From assembly GCF_963675395.1 (NCBI RefSeq), contig NZ_OY776223.1:2232001-2296000 (forward strand): a DNA stretch of 64,000 bases, read 5' to 3'. Below, in pieces: positions 7,971-23,987 of this stretch. This DNA comes from an uncultured Vibrio sp. GTDB taxonomy: Bacteria > Pseudomonadota > Gammaproteobacteria > Enterobacterales > Vibrionaceae. The translations under genes were made by a program, and so were the position numbers. The notes under the pieces are model-generated. The model was not told where the DNA came from. It searched no databases and worked only from the letters and a program-made list of their open reading frames with translations. Positions within the stretch are counted from its first letter, which is position 1; each line of letters opens with the position of its first letter.

Positions 7971-9706
7971 TGACTTTTTCGACTGAGAATAATAAGCAAG
8001 TTGTATTGGGCGAAGAGCTAGGGCCACTATCTGATAACGAGCGCCTGAAAAGAGAAAGTAACTTATTACGTGGCACCATTGAGCAAGACCTACAGGATCG
8101 TATTACTGGCGGCTTTACCGCAGATAACTTTCAGTTGATTCGTTTCCACGGTATGTATCAGCAAGATGATCGCGATATTCGTAACGAGCGCACCAAGCAA
8201 AAGCTTGAGCCTCTGCATAACGTTATGCTTCGTGCTCGTATGCCTGGCGGTATCATTACTCCAACCCAGTGGTTAGCGATTGATAAGTTTGCGACAGAGC
8301 ACTCACTATACGGAAGTATCCGTCTGACTACGCGTCAAACGTTCCAGTTCCACGGTGTACTGAAGCCAAACATTAAGTTGATGCACCAAACGTTGAACAG
8401 TATCGGTATTGATTCAATCGCAACGGCGGGCGATGTTAACCGAAACGTCTTGTGTACTACGAACCCGGTAGAGTCTGAACTACATCAGGAAGCATACGAG
8501 TGGGCGAAGAAGATCAGTGAGCATCTTCTACCAAAAACTCGTGCGTATGCTGAAATTTGGTTAGATGGTGAGAAAGTCGAATCAACAGAAGAAGACGAGC
8601 CGATTCTGGGTACAAACTACTTACCACGTAAGTTCAAAACGACCGTTGTGATCCCACCGCAAAATGATGTGGATGTGCACGCGAATGACCTGAACTTCGT
8701 TGCGATTGCAGATAACGGTAAACTGGTTGGTTTCAACGTGCTTGTTGGCGGTGGTCTGGCAATGACGCATGGCGATACATCAACCTACGCTCGCCGTGCC
8801 GATGACTTTGGTTTTGTTCCACTAGAAAAGACACTCGATGTTGCAGCTGCAGTCGTAACAACTCAGCGTGATTGGGGTAACCGTTCAAACCGTAAGAACG
8901 CGAAAACTAAGTACACACTAGATCGTGTTGGTATTGATGTCTTCAAAGCAGAAGTAGAAAAGCGTGCAGGTATTCAGTTTGAAGCAAGTCGCCCATATGA
9001 GTTTACCGAACGCGGCGATCGCATTGGTTGGGTAGAAGGCATTGATGGTAAGTTCCACCTAGCCATGTTTATCGAAAATGGTCGTTTATTGGATTACCCA
9101 GGTAAGCCACTAAAAACGGGTGTCGCTGAAATCGCGAAAATTCACCAAGGTGATTTTCGCATGACAGCCAACCAAAACCTGATTGTTGCGGGCGTACCTG
9201 TTGATCAAAAAGAGCTAATCGAGAAGATCGCTCGTGAGCATGGCCTGGTTGACGATAGCGTCAGTGAACAGCGTAAAAACTCAATGGCGTGTGTGGCGTT
9301 CCCGACTTGTCCGCTTGCAATGGCTGAAGCCGAACGTTTCCTACCTCAGTTTGTTACTGATGTAGAAGGTATCCTGGAAAAACACGGTTTACCTGAAGAA
9401 GATAACATCATCTTGCGCGTCACGGGTTGTCCTAACGGTTGTGGCCGTGCAATGCTGGCTGAAATTGGTCTAGTAGGTAAAGCGCCGGGTCGTTACAACC
9501 TTCACCTAGGTGGTAACCGTGCGGGTACGCGTATTCCGAAGATGTATAAAGAGAACATCACGGACAAACAGATATTAGAAGAGATTGATCAGCTTGTAGG
9601 TCGTTGGGCCACAGAGCGTGAGACTGGCGAAGGGTTTGGTGATTTTGCAATCCGTGCTGGCATCATTCAAGAAGTCAAAGTATCTAAGAGGGACTTGCAT
9701 GCTTGA
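7970..9706 (+). CDS. cysI: Sulfite reductase [NADPH] hemoprotein beta-component
   Basis: The catalytic subunit that reduces sulfite to sulfide at a coupled sirohaem and [4Fe-4S] cluster. The 578-residue protein carries both cluster-binding cysteine motifs near the C-terminus, [17 protein letters not shown] and [16 protein letters not shown], and the N-terminal substrate/sirohaem segments [12 protein letters not shown] and GDVNRNV. Length is typical of bacterial CysI. The ATG overlaps the cysJ stop codon (TAATG), and the end overlaps the start of cysH, so all three should be translated together. Confidence 0.97.
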   Translation: MTFSTENNKQVVLGEELGPLSDNERLKRESNLLRGTIEQDLQDRITGGFTADNFQLIRFHGMYQQDDRDIRNERTKQKLEPLHNVMLRARMPGGIITPTQWLAIDKFATEHSLYGSIRLTTRQTFQFHGVLKPNIKLMHQTLNSIGIDSIATAGDVNRNVLCTTNPVESELHQEAYEWAKKISEHLLPKTRAYAEIWLDGEKVESTEEDEPILGTNYLPRKFKTTVVIPPQNDVDVHANDLNFVAIADNGKLVGFNVLVGGGLAMTHGDTSTYARRADDFGFVPLEKTLDVAAAVVTTQRDWGNRSNRKNAKTKYTLDRVGIDVFKAEVEKRAGIQFEASRPYEFTERGDRIGWVEGIDGKFHLAMFIENGRLLDYPGKPLKTGVAEIAKIHQGDFRMTANQNLIVAGVPVDQKELIEKIAREHGLVDDSVSEQRKNSMACVAFPTCPLAMAEAERFLPQFVTDVEGILEKHGLPEEDNIILRVTGCPNGCGRAMLAEIGLVGKAPGRYNLHLGGNRAGTRIPKMYKENITDKQILEEIDQLVGRWATERETGEGFGDFAIRAGIIQEVKVSKRDLHA

Positions 9707-10478
9707 TTCTGTAGCTTCCAAACCGGAGCTGGCAGAGTTACTGACATTAACGAAGACGGAGCAAATCCTCCGTCTTGCTCAAATCAATGTCGAACTTGAA
9801 CAGCTTTCGGCACAAGAGCGAGTGAAATGGGCGTTGGAAAACTTAGATGGAGAGTTCGCTGTCTCGTCTAGTTTTGGTATCCAGGCCGCAGTAATGCTTC
9901 ATCTTGTGACACAAGAAAAACCAGACATCCCAATTATCCTGACGGATACCGGGTATTTGTTTGCTGAAACGTATCGCTTTATTGATGAGTTAACCGAGAA
10001 ACTTAACCTCAACCTAAAAGTTTACCGAGCAGTAGAAAGTGCCCAATGGCAAGAAGCTCGTTATGGCAAACTGTGGGAACAGGGTGTTGAAGGGATCGAG
10101 AAGTACAACAAACTCAATAAAGTTGAACCAATGCGTCGTGCATTGAAAGAGCTAAAAGTGGGAACTTGGTTCTCTGGTCTACGCAGAGAGCAAAGTAAAT
10201 CTCGTGCAGGCCTACCAATACTGTCTATTCAGAATGGCGTATTTAAGTTTTTGCCGGTAATCGATTGGACGAATAAAGATGTTCACTATTACTTAGAGCA
10301 GCACGGACTGAAATACCATCCACTTTGGGATGAGGGTTACCTCTCTGTAGGTGATACGCATACAACCCAGAAGTGGGAGCCAGGAATGTCTGAGGAAGAA
10401 ACTCGATTCTTTGGTTTGAAACGAGAATGTGGTCTTCATGAAGATGATGGCGCTGAACAGGATGGTTCAGGTATATAA
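9699..10478 (+). CDS. cysH: Phosphoadenosine phosphosulfate (PAPS) reductase
   Basis: Reduces PAPS to sulfite with thioredoxin, the step before CysJI. The 259-residue protein has the nucleotide-loop [14 protein letters not shown], the [13 protein letters not shown] segment, and the C-terminal redox motif [10 protein letters not shown] with the single catalytic cysteine. It lacks the extra CC pairs of the iron-sulfur APS reductases, so PAPS is the expected substrate. I choose the ATG at 9699, which follows AGAGGGA and overlaps the last eight bases of cysI; the in-frame region upstream is cysI sequence in another frame. Confidence 0.95.
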   Translation: MLDSVASKPELAELLTLTKTEQILRLAQINVELEQLSAQERVKWALENLDGEFAVSSSFGIQAAVMLHLVTQEKPDIPIILTDTGYLFAETYRFIDELTEKLNLNLKVYRAVESAQWQEARYGKLWEQGVEGIEKYNKLNKVEPMRRALKELKVGTWFSGLRREQSKSRAGLPILSIQNGVFKFLPVIDWTNKDVHYYLEQHGLKYHPLWDEGYLSVGDTHTTQKWEPGMSEEETRFFGLKRECGLHEDDGAEQDGSGI

Positions 10479-10504
10479 CAAGAGTTAGGAATTGGTTTCC
10501 TTAT

Positions 10505-10545
10505 ATAAAGAGAGCTGCTGTTTAGCAGCTCTCTTTATATTTCTA
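10505..10545 (+). terminator. Strong terminator closing cysJIH
   Basis: A perfect 14-bp stem (10505-10518 with 10525-10538) with a 6-base loop, followed by ATTTCT. It isolates the cys operon from the rRNA promoters downstream. Confidence 0.85.
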
Positions 10546-10692
10546 TAAGTAAAAAGCAGGGGCCAAAATAGACATTTTAGGATAACTCTGTGGATAACCT
10601 GTTCGGTTGTTAGGGGTAAAGTTGGATAAATAAGGCTTTGAGTGAAAAGTCACCGTTTAGCCATTGTTTTTGCAAATTTTGCAAAATAACGC

Positions 10693-10720
10693 TTGCCAAC
10701 GTGAGTGCGATCTCTATAAT
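10693..10720 (+). promoter_or_regulatory. rrn promoter P1
   Basis: TTGCCA (10693-10698), a 16-base spacer and TATAAT (10715-10720), followed by a GC-rich discriminator (GCCACC), as in stringently controlled rRNA promoters. It is about 400 bases before mature 16S. The DNA between the cysH terminator and this site (10546-10692) is AT-rich with runs of T and A and may hold UP or Fis elements; I see no gene in it. Confidence 0.7.
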
Positions 10721-10842
10721 GCCACCTCGTCGACAGGGCAAGCGCTCATAAGGGCTCAAGCGAAGTCGGCAAGGTCAAAAAGAAAAGCGAAATAGTTAGT
10801 TGCCTTTACTTTAAAAAAGTAAAATAAAAAGCAAAAAAGTGT

Positions 10843-10870
10843 TTGACACTGAAGATTATCTCGCTAAAAT
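10843..10870 (+). promoter_or_regulatory. rrn promoter P2
   Basis: TTGACA (10843-10848), a 16-base spacer and TAAAAT (10865-10870), followed by GGCCGCC. An A-rich stretch just upstream could act as an UP element. Confidence 0.7.
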
Positions 10871-10910
10871 GGCCGCCTCTTCCGAAGTGATGTGAGTCGC
10901 AAAGAAGAGT

Positions 10911-10922
10911 TGCTCTTTAAAA
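10911..10922 (+). promoter_or_regulatory. rrn leader boxA antitermination site
   Basis: TGCTCTTTAAAA in the rRNA leader matches the boxA consensus bound by NusB/NusE. A second boxA (TAGCTCTTTAACA, 12784-12796) lies in the 16S-23S spacer, where it is also expected. Confidence 0.65.
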
Positions 10923-11126
10923 ATAAGAACCTATCAATCTGTGTGGGCACTCGTTGATGATAATCCAAATAGTTTCTTCGGAAACAATTTAGGTTTCAAT
11001 GAACTGAGTGACCAATCGAGATTAAGTTTACTTAGTCTTGGCACAGTCAATTCAAACATTACATTAGTAATGCAGTAAATCAGAATTCATTGAGCCTCCC
11101 CTATTAATTTAGGGAATCAAAACTTT

Positions 11127-12679
<1,553 letters not shown>

Positions 12680-13013
12680 TATACGATGGATAGTTTGCTT
12701 TCACTGTTTAAAGTGAAGACAAATGAATCACGATGAGTGTCCACACAGATTGATAGTTCACAAGCGCAAGCTTGTAGCTAACATAGCTCTTTAACAATTT
12801 GGAAAGCTGACAAAATAATCTTTAAGATTATTTGTAAAGTTCTCAAAGTATTCTTAATTGAATACAACTAAAAACACATTCAAGTGTTCTTGGGAATAAT
12901 CTTCGGATTATTCATATTTGAGTCCGGCAAAATCGAAATGTCTCTCGCTCATTCAAATAATGAGAGACAACTTTGGTTGTTTAACATCAATTCGAAACTC
13001 CTTCGGGTTGTAT
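12680..13013 (+). other. 16S-23S spacer without tRNA genes
   Basis: The 334-bp spacer has no cloverleaf that I can find, so this operon belongs to the tRNA-less spacer class seen in some vibrio rrn operons. It contains the boxA at 12784-12796 and several AT-rich inverted repeats, such as AATAATCTT and AAGATTATT near 12815-12830, which probably form processing stems. Confidence 0.7.
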
Positions 13014-15903
<2,890 letters not shown>

Positions 15904-16048
15904 ACAACACCCAAGGGGTTTTGATTTTGGGTAACCAGGACTCAATGAAAGAACATTGAATGTGTAAAAACGAGAATAACTCTTTATTTTAAAGAAAGCA
16001 GCTTTCCAGATTATTAAACTTGCTCAAAAGGCAGGTTTATAAAGAATT

Positions 16049-16168
16049 TGCTTGGCGACCATAGCGTTTTGGACCCACCTGATTTCCATGCCGAACTCAG
16101 AAGTGAAACGAAATAGCGCCGATGGTAGTGTGGGGTTTCCCCATGTGAGAGTAGGACATCGCCAGGCT
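16049..16168 (+). rRNA. rrf: 5S ribosomal RNA
   Basis: TGCTTGGCGACCATAGCG to CATCGCCAGGCT, 120 nt, with pairing ends. The conserved CCGAACTCAGAAGTGAAA stretch is present. Ends are placed by similarity and may be off by one or two bases. Confidence 0.95.
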
Positions 16169-16169
16169 T

Positions 16170-16219
16170 GCTTTATGTTTTCAGATTTTGAAAAATCTGA
16201 AGGCAAAACTAAATAAAGC
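16170..16219 (+). other. Nested inverted repeat between 5S and tRNA-Asp
   Basis: GCTTTAT (16170-16176) pairs with ATAAAGC (16213-16219), and an inner perfect stem TCAGATTTT/AAAATCTGA (16181-16200) is nested inside. It probably forms a hairpin used in processing the rRNA-tRNA transcript. It is not a terminator by shape, since tRNA-Asp follows. Confidence 0.5.
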
Positions 16220-16260
16220 ATCTAGAGATTAAGACTTTATTTAGTAAAAGATACCACTGC

Positions 16261-16337
16261 GGAGTGGTAGTTCAGTTGGTTAGAATACCGGCCTGTCACG
16301 CCGGGGGTCGCGGGTTCGAGTCCCGTCCACTCCGCCA
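16261..16337 (+). tRNA. tRNA-Asp (GTC)
   Basis: A 77-nt cloverleaf starting GGAGTGGTAG and ending CCACTCCGCCA with encoded CCA. The anticodon loop CCTGTCACG contains GTC, and the T-loop is GGTTCGAGTCC. It is the distal gene of the rrn operon. Confidence 0.97.
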
Positions 16338-16343
16338 CTTATT

Positions 16344-16377
16344 AAGAAGCCTAGTCGCAAGACTAGGCTTCTTTCGT
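16344..16377 (+). terminator. rrn operon terminator
   Basis: A perfect 13-bp stem (16344-16356 with 16361-16373) with a GCAA tetraloop, followed by TCGTTTAT. It directly follows tRNA-Asp. Confidence 0.85.
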
Positions 16378-16407
16378 TTATAGTACTAGTTTTCCCTTTC
16401 AGGGAAA

Positions 16408-16450
16408 TCGAGTCCCGATCGTGTGCGACCCCTGCCACTCTGCCACTTAT
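16408..16450 (+). pseudogene. Degenerate copy of the tRNA-Asp 3' end
   Basis: TCGAGTCCCG (16408-16417) and CCACTCTGCCACTTAT (16435-16450) repeat the T-loop, acceptor stem and flank of the intact tRNA-Asp (TCGAGTCCCG then CCACTCCGCCACTTAT), with one substitution and a 17-base insertion between the parts. It looks like the remnant of a second tandem tRNA-Asp. The cloverleaf is gone, so it cannot be functional. Confidence 0.55.
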
Positions 16451-16690
16451 ACCAATCTGGAAAATTAACTGGTCAGGTCTATCCATCTTCTCGAACACAT
16501 TTGGGTCACCCTTGTGGAGCATTCCAAAAAACGATTCCAGGCTGTCAAACTTTAGAGACAATGTCGTCGTAATCACTAAAACATTGGTTGTAATGAGGGT
16601 TCTCAAGGAGACACCTTACCATTCGACAATTGGAAGTTCTTCTCGTTGTAGGATGAGTTTGTGCATAGCGATTAGCAAGTGATAGGGCTT
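16449..16690 (-). mobile_element. Remnant of an IS630-family element (3' end of transposase)
   Basis: On the reverse strand, 16542-16465 reads AWNRFLECST then RVTQMCSRRWIDLTS and a stop, which is how IS630-family transposases of marine gammaproteobacteria end. Upstream, in another frame, 16583-16548 reads CFSDYDDIVSKV, the preceding block of the same protein. The two blocks are split by a TGA and a one-base deletion. Still further upstream, EELPIV and SPLRT-like scraps fit a decayed ELNPIEQVWSWLR block. Just after the stop comes TTTTCCAGATTGGTATAA, the likely terminal repeat, joined to a TA. The left part of the element is absent. Pseudogenized, not active. I see nothing else between here and the terminator at 16709. 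Confidence 0.65.
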
Positions 16691-16708
16691 GTGGTTAATT
16701 GCAAAAGA

Positions 16709-16740
16709 AAAGGCTCTAAGATTGAATTCTTAGAGCCTTT
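16709..16740. terminator. Bidirectional terminator before nhaP
   Basis: A perfect 13-bp stem (16709-16721 with 16728-16740) with a 6-base loop. The reverse strand continues TTTCTTTTG and so terminates the leftward antiporter gene; the stem also has a T run on the forward side. Confidence 0.75.
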
Positions 16741-16831
16741 ATAAACGAGTTGTAGGATCGTTCAACCGATCATTTATTGCTTAACTGATCGTCATTAAGC
16801 CATATGGCAGCTTTTTGCTTAAAGACTGGCT

Positions 16832-18190
16832 TTAAGATTCAAGCTGTTCTTTCTGTTCGTGCGGTACGCTATGCTCTTTGGTTTCGGAGGCGGCTAAAGC
16901 GTTACGCTCTTCCTCCATCTTTTTTTCTTCTTCTTTGGCTTTCTCAATCATTGGTGTAATGGTTGAGCCTTGAATCAAAATAGAGAACACAACCACGGCG
17001 TAAGTCATGACCAGGATGATCTCTTTTACGTCGATCAACTTGTCTTGTACAACCCAGATTCCTGAAGGGATTGACAGTGCCATCGCAAGAGCGAGGCCGC
17101 CACGAAGGCCACCCCAGGTCAGGATTTTTACTGACCAGCGGTTATATTTTCTGTATCGCTTAAAGCCAATGTAAGAGAGAAAGACGCTAAGGTAACGTGA
17201 TGCCAGAACCAGCGGTACGGCGATGGACATCATGATCCAGTCTTCTTGGTGGAATTTGAACAGCAGCATCGACATACCGATCAACAGGAACAGAACGCCA
17301 TTTAGAAACTCGTCAACCAATTCCCAGAAATGGTCGAGGTGATCTTCACTCTCTTTAGAGAAGCCGATAAAGCGTGTCCAGTTGCCAATCATAATGCCAG
17401 ATACAACCATCGCTAATGGGCCTGAAACGTGAAGGTATTCTGCGAAAGCATAACCTGCAGTTGGCACACCAATCGTAAGTAGCAGCTCCATTGAGTGGTC
17501 ATTGGTCGCACTAATTAAGTAGTGGAACAATAAGCCAAGTAGGAAACCATAAAAAATACCCCCAATCGCCTCTTGGATAAACAGCATAGTGACGCTGCCT
17601 ACGGTAGGTGCTTCAGTGCCAAATGCGATAGTAAATAAGGTGACAAAAATAACCAGACCAAAGCCATCATTGAACAACGACTCACCTTCAATTTGTGTCG
17701 AGATGCGTTTTGGAGCATCTAATTTTTTCACAATGGCGAGAACGGCTATCGGGTCAGTTGGGGAGATCAATGAACCAAACAGTAAGCAGTAAATTAAATC
17801 AAACTGAATACCAATCAGTAAGCAGATGCCATAGAGGGCAAAACCAATAAAGAAAGTCGAAAACAGAGTGGCTGCCAGTGCTAATACCGTGATCTCCCAC
17901 TTTTGATCTTTCAGGTTGGGTAACTTGATTCCTAGACCGCCTGCAAAGAGTAAAAATCCGAGGATACCTTTAAGCAAGAAGTCTTCGAAGTTGATTCTGG
18001 TTACCGTTTCCGTCGCTATCTCTGTGAGATGGAACCAGTTATTTTGACCAGCAATTAAGATGAGGAGAGAAAGAACCATTGAACCTGCGGTAATGGCAAT
18101 AGTGGTTTGCATCTTTCCTATTTTGCTGTTTACAAAGGCTATTAGCATCGCAGCTGCGGAGAGAAAACATAAAGTATGATAGACCGACAT
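16832..18190 (-). CDS. Cation:proton antiporter, NhaP/CPA1 family
   Basis: A 452-residue inner-membrane protein with about 12 hydrophobic segments. The CPA1 hallmarks are visible: FGSLISPTDPIAVLAIVKK and ESLFNDGFGLVIF, whose Asn-Asp pair carries ion exchange, plus a late TWGGLRGGLALAMALSIP segment. The C-terminal tail (about 410-452) is charged and cytoplasmic, rich in Glu and Lys. I start at the ATG at 18190 (MSVYHTLCF), with GAGTG upstream; a longer frame to 18253 adds a polar extension that would spoil the first membrane helix. Sodium or potassium exchange for protons is expected for a marine vibrio; ion specificity cannot be read. It is divergent from metH. Confidence 0.88.
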   Translation of the reverse strand: MSVYHTLCFLSAAAMLIAFVNSKIGKMQTTIAITAGSMVLSLLILIAGQNNWFHLTEIATETVTRINFEDFLLKGILGFLLFAGGLGIKLPNLKDQKWEITVLALAATLFSTFFIGFALYGICLLIGIQFDLIYCLLFGSLISPTDPIAVLAIVKKLDAPKRISTQIEGESLFNDGFGLVIFVTLFTIAFGTEAPTVGSVTMLFIQEAIGGIFYGFLLGLLFHYLISATNDHSMELLLTIGVPTAGYAFAEYLHVSGPLAMVVSGIMIGNWTRFIGFSKESEDHLDHFWELVDEFLNGVLFLLIGMSMLLFKFHQEDWIMMSIAVPLVLASRYLSVFLSYIGFKRYRKYNRWSVKILTWGGLRGGLALAMALSIPSGIWVVQDKLIDVKEIILVMTYAVVVFSILIQGSTITPMIEKAKEEEKKMEEERNALAASETKEHSVPHEQKEQLES

Positions 18191-18316
18191 TAGAACACTC
18201 TGTTTGTAACATTTTATGAATGGAATTCTCGGCTGATGCTGCTTAAATAGCAAACATTTTTTCGTGATTATTTTATAAGTTAAGAGGTCGATAAAATAAT
18301 CATTAAATCTGAATTT

Positions 18317-18332
18317 AGACGTCTAGACTCCT
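18317..18332 (+). promoter_or_regulatory. Met box (MetJ operator) upstream of metH
   Basis: AGACGTCT (18317-18324) is a perfect consensus met box, followed in register by AGACTCCT (18325-18332), a weaker second box. MetJ binds tandem 8-base met boxes with S-adenosylmethionine as corepressor. The site lies about 55 bases before the metH start and overlaps a plausible -35 (TAGACT, then 16 bases to TAGGAT). Confidence 0.65.
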
Positions 18333-18382
18333 GAAGTTTGTATGATAGGATGGCATGATAACGAAAGGAATGAGGCTGTACT

Positions 18383-22063
<3,681 letters not shown>

Positions 22064-22077
22064 GCCATCGGAAAGAG

Positions 22078-22105
22078 AAAGGGCTGCCATTACGCAGCCC
22101 TTTTT
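22078..22105. terminator. Terminator between metH and lysC
   Basis: AAAGGGCTGC (22078-22087) pairs with GCAGCCCTTT (22094-22103), with T runs on the forward strand and a weaker one on the reverse. It can serve both converging genes. Confidence 0.8.
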
Positions 22106-22126
22106 ACGTTCTTGAACTAACGCCGT

Positions 22127-23479
22127 TTATTTTTCAAATAGTTCGGCATGTAGCTTTTGAATCGCTTGTTGCGATTCTGATTTGTGCAGTAGGAAGCATA
22201 AGTTATGTGGGCTTGCACCGTAACAAATCATACGCAAGTTAAAGTCCTCTAGTGTACCGAAGACTTGTTTGGCGTATCCCTTGCTGCCGCTCATGTTATT
22301 TCCGATCAGCGCCACTAAGCATAGGTCATGTTCAACTTCCACTTTACATAACTCTTCTAGCTCTTCTCTCACCGCTTGAGGTAACTGTGGTGCGCCACCA
22401 GAGGTATCGGTTTGGTCTAGAGTTAATGAAACACTGATTTCTGAAGTGGTAATCAGGTCTACTGAGATTTTGTGTTTAGCCAGTATCTCGAATACTTTAG
22501 CCAGGAAACCGTAAGCGTGGAACATGCTTGCACTACGTAGCGTGACCATCGTCTGGTTGCAACGCAATGCGAGAGCTCGGTATAGCGGTGAGCTTTCTAC
22601 TTGGTGACGAATCCATGTACCACCGGCTTCTGGATCTTTAGAAGAACCAACAAACACTGGGATATCATGGCGTAGAGCAGGAACCAGCGTTGAAGGGTGA
22701 AGGATTTTTGCACCGAAGTTTGCCATTTCTGACGCTTCACTAAAGCTGATTTCTGGGATTGGTGATGCTTTTGGTGCAATACGAGGATCTGTTGTGTAGA
22801 TGCCCGGAACATCTGTCCAAATTTCTAATCCAGAAGCTTTAACACCTTCAGCAATAAGCGCAGCACTGTAGTCACTACCACCACGACCTAATGTGGTTGT
22901 ATTACCCTCTTCGTCTGATCCGATGAAGCCCTGAGTGATGACCACTGACTCTTGGCAGAGTGGTACTAGCTTCTCTTGTGCCAGTTGGGAAATCGCTTCG
23001 ACATTTGGCTCGGCGCGTCCGAAGTTTGCGTCAGTTCTCAGTACATCACGAATATCGAAACGTACCGCATTGATACCACGCTCTCTCATTAGCTGAGCCA
23101 GAATGTGTGTTGACATTAGCTCGCCACACGCAACTAAGTGATCGGTTAGTTTCGAGCTCGCTTGGATAGAAGCCGCTTCAGCAAGGCTGGTTACTGTGTC
23201 AAGAATTGCGTAAACCTCGGCACTTGCTCCCGATGCATCTCTTAGTTGAGAGAGGATGTCATCATGGATTTCTGCTAGCTTACGTAGTAACTCGGCACGC
23301 TGCTCTTGATCCTGAACACCGTTAGCAAGCTCAACGAGTAGATTGGTTACACCAGAGCAAGCGCTGCTCACGACAAGGCGAGTATTTGGATTGTTTTCAA
23401 TAATGGCGGCACAACGGCTCATTGCCTCGAAATTGGCAACACTGGTTCCACCGAATTTTGCTACGTTAAATGCGCTCAC
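22127..23479 (-). CDS. lysC: Lysine-sensitive aspartokinase III
   Basis: Phosphorylates aspartate, the first step to lysine, threonine and methionine. The 450-residue monofunctional enzyme starts with the kinase signature VAKFGGTSVANFEAM, has the catalytic region TTTLGRGGSDYSAALIAE, and ends with two ACT regulatory domains (about 300-450). The length equals E. coli LysC. The start is GTG at 23479, with GGGAG seven bases upstream. The leader holds a lysine riboswitch, which supports the lysine-regulated isozyme assignment rather than a ThrA or MetL type. Confidence 0.95.
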   Translation of the reverse strand: MSAFNVAKFGGTSVANFEAMSRCAAIIENNPNTRLVVSSACSGVTNLLVELANGVQDQEQRAELLRKLAEIHDDILSQLRDASGASAEVYAILDTVTSLAEAASIQASSKLTDHLVACGELMSTHILAQLMRERGINAVRFDIRDVLRTDANFGRAEPNVEAISQLAQEKLVPLCQESVVITQGFIGSDEEGNTTTLGRGGSDYSAALIAEGVKASGLEIWTDVPGIYTTDPRIAPKASPIPEISFSEASEMANFGAKILHPSTLVPALRHDIPVFVGSSKDPEAGGTWIRHQVESSPLYRALALRCNQTMVTLRSASMFHAYGFLAKVFEILAKHKISVDLITTSEISVSLTLDQTDTSGGAPQLPQAVREELEELCKVEVEHDLCLVALIGNNMSGSKGYAKQVFGTLEDFNLRMICYGASPHNLCFLLHKSESQQAIQKLHAELFEK

Positions 23480-23574
23480 TGCGTTCTCCCACGACTTCTT
23501 AAAAGTGATATATATCCGATATTTAGTGAGGAAAGGAACAGAGCAAAAAGAGAGGTATTTAGAATGATATTTGA

Positions 23575-23765
23575 AATATGTACCCTCAGAAGCTCTTCAT
23601 CAGACGATGCTGATGACAGTTGATGGGACTCAACCCACGTCAACCGACAAGTCAAACCCTGCAATTTTGACTTACCTCGGCACTACTCCCCCTGAATGAT
23701 TGGTATTGGAATTGCGGTTCCACAAATCATCTACCTGGGTAGTGCTCCTCTTCCACATAAAGCTC
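23575..23765 (-). ncRNA. Lysine riboswitch (L box) in the lysC leader
   Basis: Read on the reverse strand, the leader contains the L-box core in order: AGAGGAGCACTACCCAGGTA, GGGGGAGTAGTGCCGAGGTAA, the GGTTGACGTGGGTTGAGTCCC arm, and TTCTGAGGG, with closing P1 bases TATGT and ACATA at the ends. These are the conserved junction segments of the lysine aptamer, as in the E. coli lysC leader. It ends about 95 bases before the GTG, with no strong terminator between, so control at translation or by Rho is more likely than intrinsic attenuation. Ends are approximate. Confidence 0.9.
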
Positions 23766-23769
23766 AAAC

Positions 23770-23798
23770 ATTGAACGGTTTTGGCGTCATAATGTCAA
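23770..23798 (-). promoter_or_regulatory. lysC promoter
   Basis: On the reverse strand TTGACA (23798-23793), a 17-base spacer and TTCAAT (23775-23770) lead directly into the riboswitch. The remaining intergenic DNA up to 23987 must carry the promoter of the divergent aminotransferase gene; I did not find a clear one. Confidence 0.55.
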
Positions 23799-23987
23799 TG
23801 AATATTTCAATGATCCTGCAATTTTTTATTAGCGAATTTGTGACAGTGGTGTGAACTCAATACGTAAGGCTAATTGCCGAGTCCTACAAAATCCATTAGT
23901 GTGAGTTATTTGATACCCGAAACTTACTCAAAATACTAAAAACTATTGTCCTCACTCGGGTTAAGTAACGTCAAACAAGGAGCTCAC

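Noticed and set aside
16280..16606. Reverse ORF of 108 codons ending GVDGTRTRDPRRDRPVF
   Set aside because: That tail is the well-known false protein antisense to tRNA-Asp; the rest is out-of-frame IS630 remnant.
18254..18382. Cobalamin riboswitch for metH
   Set aside because: The leader is too short and lacks the B12-box core; a met box is there instead.
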